DNA of 64,000 bases from Galactobacter valiniphilus (lineage in GTDB: Bacteria; Actinomycetota; Actinomycetes; Actinomycetales; Micrococcaceae). The notes under the pieces were generated by a model. That model saw only the letters and a list, made by a program, of their open reading frames with translations. It did not search any database and was not told where the DNA came from. The stretch's first letter is position 1. Each line of letters begins with the position of its first letter. Positions 60,803-64,000 of the stretch are shown here, one piece after another. The position numbers were made by a program, and so were the translations under genes. Location: assembly GCF_003575975.1 (NCBI RefSeq), contig NZ_QQXK01000007.1, forward strand, positions 62,001 to 126,000, written 5' to 3'.

Positions 60803-62470
60803 TTAGCCCCAGCTGGGCAGCCACAGGCGCAGACGGTACTCGAACGGGGTGATCGTCCCGCCCGTCCACACGGGCCAGAACCACCATGAGACCAAGACCA
60901 CGAGCGCCGAGAAGGCCAGGACGATGATGACCCCGGTGCGCCTGCGCCGCGGCGGATCGCTCAGGCGCCCGGCGATGAGCCCCAGGGCGTAGACGACGGC
61001 GAGCACCGTGAAGGGCTGGTAGCCGGTCGTGTAGAAGATGAAGCCGGTGCGCAGCGGGAAGAAGAGCCAGGGAATGTAGCCGGCGAGGACGCCGGAGAGG
61101 ATGCCGAGGGCGCGCCAATCGCGCCGGCCCAGGAACGCCCAGAGCACCACGAGCAAGGCTGCGGTGCCGGCCCACCACAGGAGCGGGTTGGGCAGATCGG
61201 TCATGACCTGGATGCAGTCGCCGCCCGGGGCGCAGGGCACGCCGTGCTTCTCGGCCGTGTCGTACTGGATTAGCACGGGGCGCCCGGCGAAGAGCCAGGT
61301 CCAGGGGTTCGAGGCCGCGGGGTGCGGGCTCGTGAGGCCGTTGTGGAAGGTGTACGCGGTGGAGTGGTAGCGCCACAGGTCCCGCAGCGGTTCGGGGATG
61401 AGCGCAAAGAACCCGGTGACGTCCTTGGTGGCCCCATGCCCGTAGGCCGAGGAGTGCAGGAACCAGCCGGTCCACGTGCTCACGTAGGTCACGAGCGCTG
61501 TGGGGATCGTGTAGAAGAACGCGGGGATGCCGTCGCGCAGGATGCCGGCGCTGAGCCAGCGGCGGATGCCGGCGCTGCGCCGGGCCTGGCAGTCCCACCA
61601 CACCATGAGCAGGCAGAAGATGGCGACGAAGGCCAGGCCTGACCACTTGATGGAGCACAGGGCGCCGAGGCTCACGCCGAGCACGAGCCGCCAGGGCCGC
61701 CATCCCAGGCGCGGCCCGCGCTCCATGAAGGCCGCGCTGGGCACACCCCCGTTGGCCTCGGCGTTGGCGGCGATCGCCTCGGCGAGCCGGCGCCGGCCGG
61801 AGTCCCGATCCACCAGCACGAGGTAGAAGGAGAGCATCACGAAGAAGCCGAGGAAGATGTCGAGGATGCTCACGCGGGACAGCACCACCTGCTGCCCGTC
61901 CACCGCCATGAAGAGGCCGGCCAGCGCGGCGAGGGCAACGGAGCGGAAGAGGCGTTGCGCCACGAGCGTCGTCACGAGCACCGTGAGCGTGCCGAACGCC
62001 GCCGAGGCGGCGCGCCACCCCAGGCCGTGGTCGGTGCCGAAGATCGCCATGCCCCATGCGATGAGCCACTTGCCCAGCGGCGGGTGCACCACGTACTCGG
62101 GTCCGGCGGAGGGCGTGGCCAGGCCGTCGGCAAACGTGGCGTCGATCTCCTTGGGCCACTCGCGCTCGTAGCCGTAGTGGAGCATGCTCCAGCCGTCCTT
62201 GACGTAGTACGTCTCGTCGAAGAGCAGCTTGTCGGGGTGATCGAGGTTCCAGAAACGCAGCAGGCCGGCCAGGAGCGTCAGCAGGAGCGGCACCCAGATC
62301 GAGGCCGGCCCGAGGGTGGCGAACCAACGCCCGGTCACCGAGCCCGTGAGCCGCGTCAGGAGCGCCGCTCGCGTGTACGCCGCGGCTGGCTCGGTGGGCC
62401 GGGCGTCGTTCGCCCCGGGCGCGGGGGCGCTGGGGCGGCCGGCGAGGGCTGACACGGTTGGCACAGTCAC
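60803..62470 (-). CDS. Dolichyl-phosphate-mannose-protein mannosyltransferase (Pmt)
   Basis: Transfers mannose from polyprenyl-phosphate to Ser/Thr of exported proteins. The 555-aa protein has about eleven spans; the catalytic acidic pair is in KLLFDETYYVKDGWSML, and other family marks are VHPPLGKWLIAWGMAIFG, VLSRVSILDIFLGFF and KWSGLAFVAIF. The start is GTG 62470, 7 nt after a TAGAGT box on the minus strand. It is divergent from rsmI, as in mycobacteria (Rv1002c and Rv1003). ManA at 44314 supplies the mannose path. Confidence 0.93.
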   Translation of the reverse strand: MTVPTVSALAGRPSAPAPGANDARPTEPAAAYTRAALLTRLTGSVTGRWFATLGPASIWVPLLLTLLAGLLRFWNLDHPDKLLFDETYYVKDGWSMLHYGYEREWPKEIDATFADGLATPSAGPEYVVHPPLGKWLIAWGMAIFGTDHGLGWRAASAAFGTLTVLVTTLVAQRLFRSVALAALAGLFMAVDGQQVVLSRVSILDIFLGFFVMLSFYLVLVDRDSGRRRLAEAIAANAEANGGVPSAAFMERGPRLGWRPWRLVLGVSLGALCSIKWSGLAFVAIFCLLMVWWDCQARRSAGIRRWLSAGILRDGIPAFFYTIPTALVTYVSTWTGWFLHSSAYGHGATKDVTGFFALIPEPLRDLWRYHSTAYTFHNGLTSPHPAASNPWTWLFAGRPVLIQYDTAEKHGVPCAPGGDCIQVMTDLPNPLLWWAGTAALLVVLWAFLGRRDWRALGILSGVLAGYIPWLFFPLRTGFIFYTTGYQPFTVLAVVYALGLIAGRLSDPPRRRRTGVIIVLAFSALVVLVSWWFWPVWTGGTITPFEYRLRLWLPSWG

Positions 62471-62477
62471 GGGCGCC

Positions 62478-62514
62478 ACTCTACCGGCGAGGCCCCTCCC
62501 CACACCGGTAGGCT
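62478..62514. promoter_or_regulatory. Divergent leaderless promoters of pmt and rsmI
   Basis: TAGAGT on the minus strand (62483-62478) lies 7 nt before the pmt GTG, and TAGGCT on the plus strand (62509-62514) lies 7 nt before the rsmI GTG. Both boxes are preceded by CCGG, so the region contains the inverted repeat CTACCGG (62481-62487) / CCGGTAG (62505-62511). Only 51 bp separate the two start codons. Confidence 0.65.
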
Positions 62515-62521
62515 GAGGGGT

Positions 62522-63376
62522 GTGAGCAGGCAGCAGACAAGCGGACGCATCGTCCTGGCGGGCACCCCCATCGGCAACCTCGAGGACGCGCCGCCGCGCC
62601 TGCGCCGGGCGCTCGAGGAGGCGGACATCGTGGCCGCCGAGGACACGCGGCGCCTCCACCAGCTCGTGAGCGCGCTCGGCCTGACCCTCTCGGGCAAGCC
62701 CGTGGCCTATCACGAGCACAACGAGGCCTCCCGTGCGGCGGAGCTCGTGGACCACGCGGCCGAGGGCGCCGATGTGGTGATCGTCTCCGACGCCGGCATG
62801 CCCACCATCTCCGATCCGGGCTTCCGGGTCGTCGAGGAGGCGGCCCTGCGCGGCGTCGACGTCTCCGTGATCCCCGGCCCCTCGGCCGCCCTCGTGGCGC
62901 TGGCCGGTTCCGGCCTGCCGACCGATCGCTTCACCTTCGAGGGCTTCCTTCCGCGCAAGCCGGGGGAGCGCCGCGAGCGCCTCGCGGAGCTGCGCGACGA
63001 GCGGCGCACCATGGTCTTCTACGAGGCGCCGCACCGCATCGACGCGACGCTCGAGGCGCTCGTGGAGGGCTTTGGCGCGGGGCGCCGGGCCGTCCTGGCG
63101 CGCGAACTGACCAAGCTCTACGAGGAGTTCCGGCGCGGCACGCTGGGGGACCTCCTGGCCGGCGTGCAGGAGGTCCCGCCGCGCGGCGAGATCGTGCTCG
63201 TCGTGGCGGGCGGCGAGGCCCCCGCCGCGGCGAATCCAGAGGAACTCGTCGCCGAGGTGCAGCAGGTGGTGGACTCCGGGCTGCGCCTGAAGGAGGCCTG
63301 CGCCCTCGTCGCCGAACGCTCCGGCGTCTCCAAGCGCGAGCTCTACGAGGCGGTCCTGGCCGCCCGCAAGGGCTGA
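62522..63376 (+). CDS. rsmI: 16S rRNA (cytidine(1402)-2'-O)-methyltransferase
   Basis: Methylates the ribose of C1402 in the decoding site of 16S rRNA, using SAM. The 284-aa protein belongs to the tetrapyrrole methylase fold: GRIVLAGTPIGNLEDAPPRL, DIVAAEDTRRLHQL, VIVSDAGMPTISDPGFRVV, IPGPSAALVALAGSGLPTD and FEGFLPRKPGERRERL. The start is GTG 62522 seven bases after a TAGGCT box, which suggests a leaderless transcript. Confidence 0.95.
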   Translation: MSRQQTSGRIVLAGTPIGNLEDAPPRLRRALEEADIVAAEDTRRLHQLVSALGLTLSGKPVAYHEHNEASRAAELVDHAAEGADVVIVSDAGMPTISDPGFRVVEEAALRGVDVSVIPGPSAALVALAGSGLPTDRFTFEGFLPRKPGERRERLAELRDERRTMVFYEAPHRIDATLEALVEGFGAGRRAVLARELTKLYEEFRRGTLGDLLAGVQEVPPRGEIVLVVAGGEAPAAANPEELVAEVQQVVDSGLRLKEACALVAERSGVSKRELYEAVLAARKG

Positions 63377-63393
63377 GCCGGCGCACCCGGCGC

Positions 63394-63413
63394 GAGCACG
63401 CGCCGTCGTGCTC
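63394..63413 (+). terminator. Short hairpin after rsmI
   Basis: GAGCACG (63394-63400) and CGTGCTC (63407-63413) form a 7-bp stem with loop CGCCGT, followed by TAAAATGAAT. It lies 18 bp after the rsmI stop. The 3' side has GCCGTCGTGC, as in other gene ends here. Confidence 0.65.
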
Positions 63414-63417
63414 TAAA

Positions 63418-63432
63418 ATGAATCAAATTCAT
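63418..63432. promoter_or_regulatory. AT-rich palindrome before the aldehyde dehydrogenase gene
   Basis: ATGAAT (63418-63423) and ATTCAT (63427-63432) are perfect arms around CAA, 125 bp before the start codon, in a short AT-rich island unlike the rest of the window. It may be an operator for GABA or semialdehyde metabolism; no regulator gene is seen. Confidence 0.45.
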
Positions 63433-63556
63433 ATTCCCCCGCCAGGTGGTCAGGCCACCCGTCACGGATTCACTCTTGCTTGCCCAGCGCCGATACCGTA
63501 GTCGGTAGGAGTTCCATGACGAGTTGCTCCACCGAAACATTTTTCGAAGGAGAGAA

Positions 63557-64000
63557 ATGACCGTGACTGCGCAGCGTGAAGCAGAGCTGATCGCTTCCAT
63601 CCCCAAGGGTCTCTTGATCAACGGCGAGTGGCGCGACGCGTCCGACGGTGGCACGTACGACGTGTTCGACCCGGCCACCGGCAAGGTCCTCGCCACCCTG
63701 GCCTCCGCCACCTCCGAGGACGCCCTGGCGGCCCTCGACGCCGCCGACGCGGCCCAGAAGCAGTGGGCCCTCACGGCCCCCCGCGTGCGCGCCGACATCC
63801 TGCGCCGCGCCTTCGACCTCATCAACGAGCGCCGCGACGACTTCGCGCTCGTCATGACCCTGGAGATGGGCAAGCCCTACTCCGAGGCGCTCGGCGAGGT
63901 CACCTACGGCAACGAGTTCCTGCGCTGGTTCTCGGAGGAGACGGTGCGCCACTACGGCCGCTACCTGACCACGCCCGAGGGCAAGAACAAGATCCTGGTG
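63557..64000 (+). CDS. gabD: NAD(P)-dependent succinate-semialdehyde-type dehydrogenase, partial
   Basis: The first 148 codons of an aldehyde dehydrogenase cut by the right edge. It begins MTVTAQREAELIASIPKGLL, then INGEWRDASDGGTYDVFDPA, RADILRRAFDLINERRDDFA, MTLEMGKPYSEALGEVTYG and FLRWFSEETVRHYGRYL. The EMGKPYSEALGEV and EFLRWFSEE stretches are typical of succinate-semialdehyde dehydrogenases, but the catalytic Cys and Glu lie beyond the window. ATG 63557 follows AAGGAGA. Confidence 0.82.
   Translation, partial: MTVTAQREAELIASIPKGLLINGEWRDASDGGTYDVFDPATGKVLATLASATSEDALAALDAADAAQKQWALTAPRVRADILRRAFDLINERRDDFALVMTLEMGKPYSEALGEVTYGNEFLRWFSEETVRHYGRYLTTPEGKNKILV

Noticed and set aside
58869-62327. 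A 1152-aa fusion of an unknown domain with the acyl-CoA ligase
   Set aside because: The upstream 530 residues are an out-of-frame reading of the mannosyltransferase gene; GTG 60734 with a good RBS starts the ligase.
1-64000. CRISPR arrays, tRNA or rRNA genes, insertion sequences
   Set aside because: No regularly spaced repeats, cloverleaf sequences or transposase motifs were seen on either strand.

Overview
This window is chromosomal DNA from a high-GC Gram-positive bacterium of the Actinomycetota, most likely a member of the Micrococcaceae or a close relative. The evidence is a very GC-rich coding sequence with strong third-position bias, a mycothiol S-conjugate amidase, a WhiB regulator, an LCP ligase, a protein O-mannosyltransferase, and several families that I know mainly from actinobacteria (DUF3499, DUF4245, DUF4307, DUF5719, TIGR01906, TIGR03089). 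Many genes look leaderless. There are no phage genes, insertion sequences, CRISPR arrays, tRNA or rRNA genes that I can see. Both ends cut through genes: a phosphotransferase on the left and a succinate-semialdehyde-type dehydrogenase on the right.

Layout. 0-5 kb: two secreted cell-wall proteins (an M23 peptidase with SH3-like repeats and a SpoIID-like protein) flank a decayed ROK regulator; both have 9-bp GTCAC direct repeats upstream that resemble MtrA sites. 5-10 kb: a PTH2-type protein with an apparent internal duplication, a Bax1/YccA membrane protein, an AI-2E/PerM-type transporter, ilvA and greA. 10-15.4 kb: DUF4307, mca, a small membrane protein, hemolysin III, a short-chain cis-prenyl transferase and PIN-PhoH, in the order known around mca in mycobacteria. 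15.4-21.2 kb: an NAD operon, nrtR-nadA-nadB-nadC-cysteine desulfurase, with four 4-nt overlaps and a palindromic operator on its promoter. 21-36 kb: mixed metabolic genes and a block of three large unknown proteins (29.7-34.8 kb). 36-42 kb: hydrolase, AlkD-like repair protein, then the most unusual locus: a second NrtR-like Nudix regulator, a VWA-domain protein and a shortened, divergent adenylosuccinate-synthetase-like enzyme, with twin operators that share the GTCA-n3-TGAC core of the nad operator. 42-57.6 kb: DUF4245, glpX, manA, LCP, purE, purK, GtrA, TIGR03089, whiB, a giant glycosyltransferase, DUF5719, a metallopeptidase-family protein and DUF3499, a typical actinobacterial envelope/division neighbourhood. 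57.6-64 kb: TIGR01906, acyl-CoA ligase, protein mannosyltransferase, rsmI and the start of an aldehyde dehydrogenase.

How it fits together. Two themes recur. One is the cell envelope: lytic or wall-binding proteins, undecaprenyl-type prenyl synthesis, mannose supply (manA), LCP ligation, GtrA, the glycosyltransferase and O-mannosylation. The other is NAD and nucleotide metabolism: the nad operon, three Nudix proteins, DeoD, PurE/PurK and the PurA-like enzyme. Gene ends are marked by long perfect GC-rich hairpins, several of which carry the sequence GCCGTCG on one arm.
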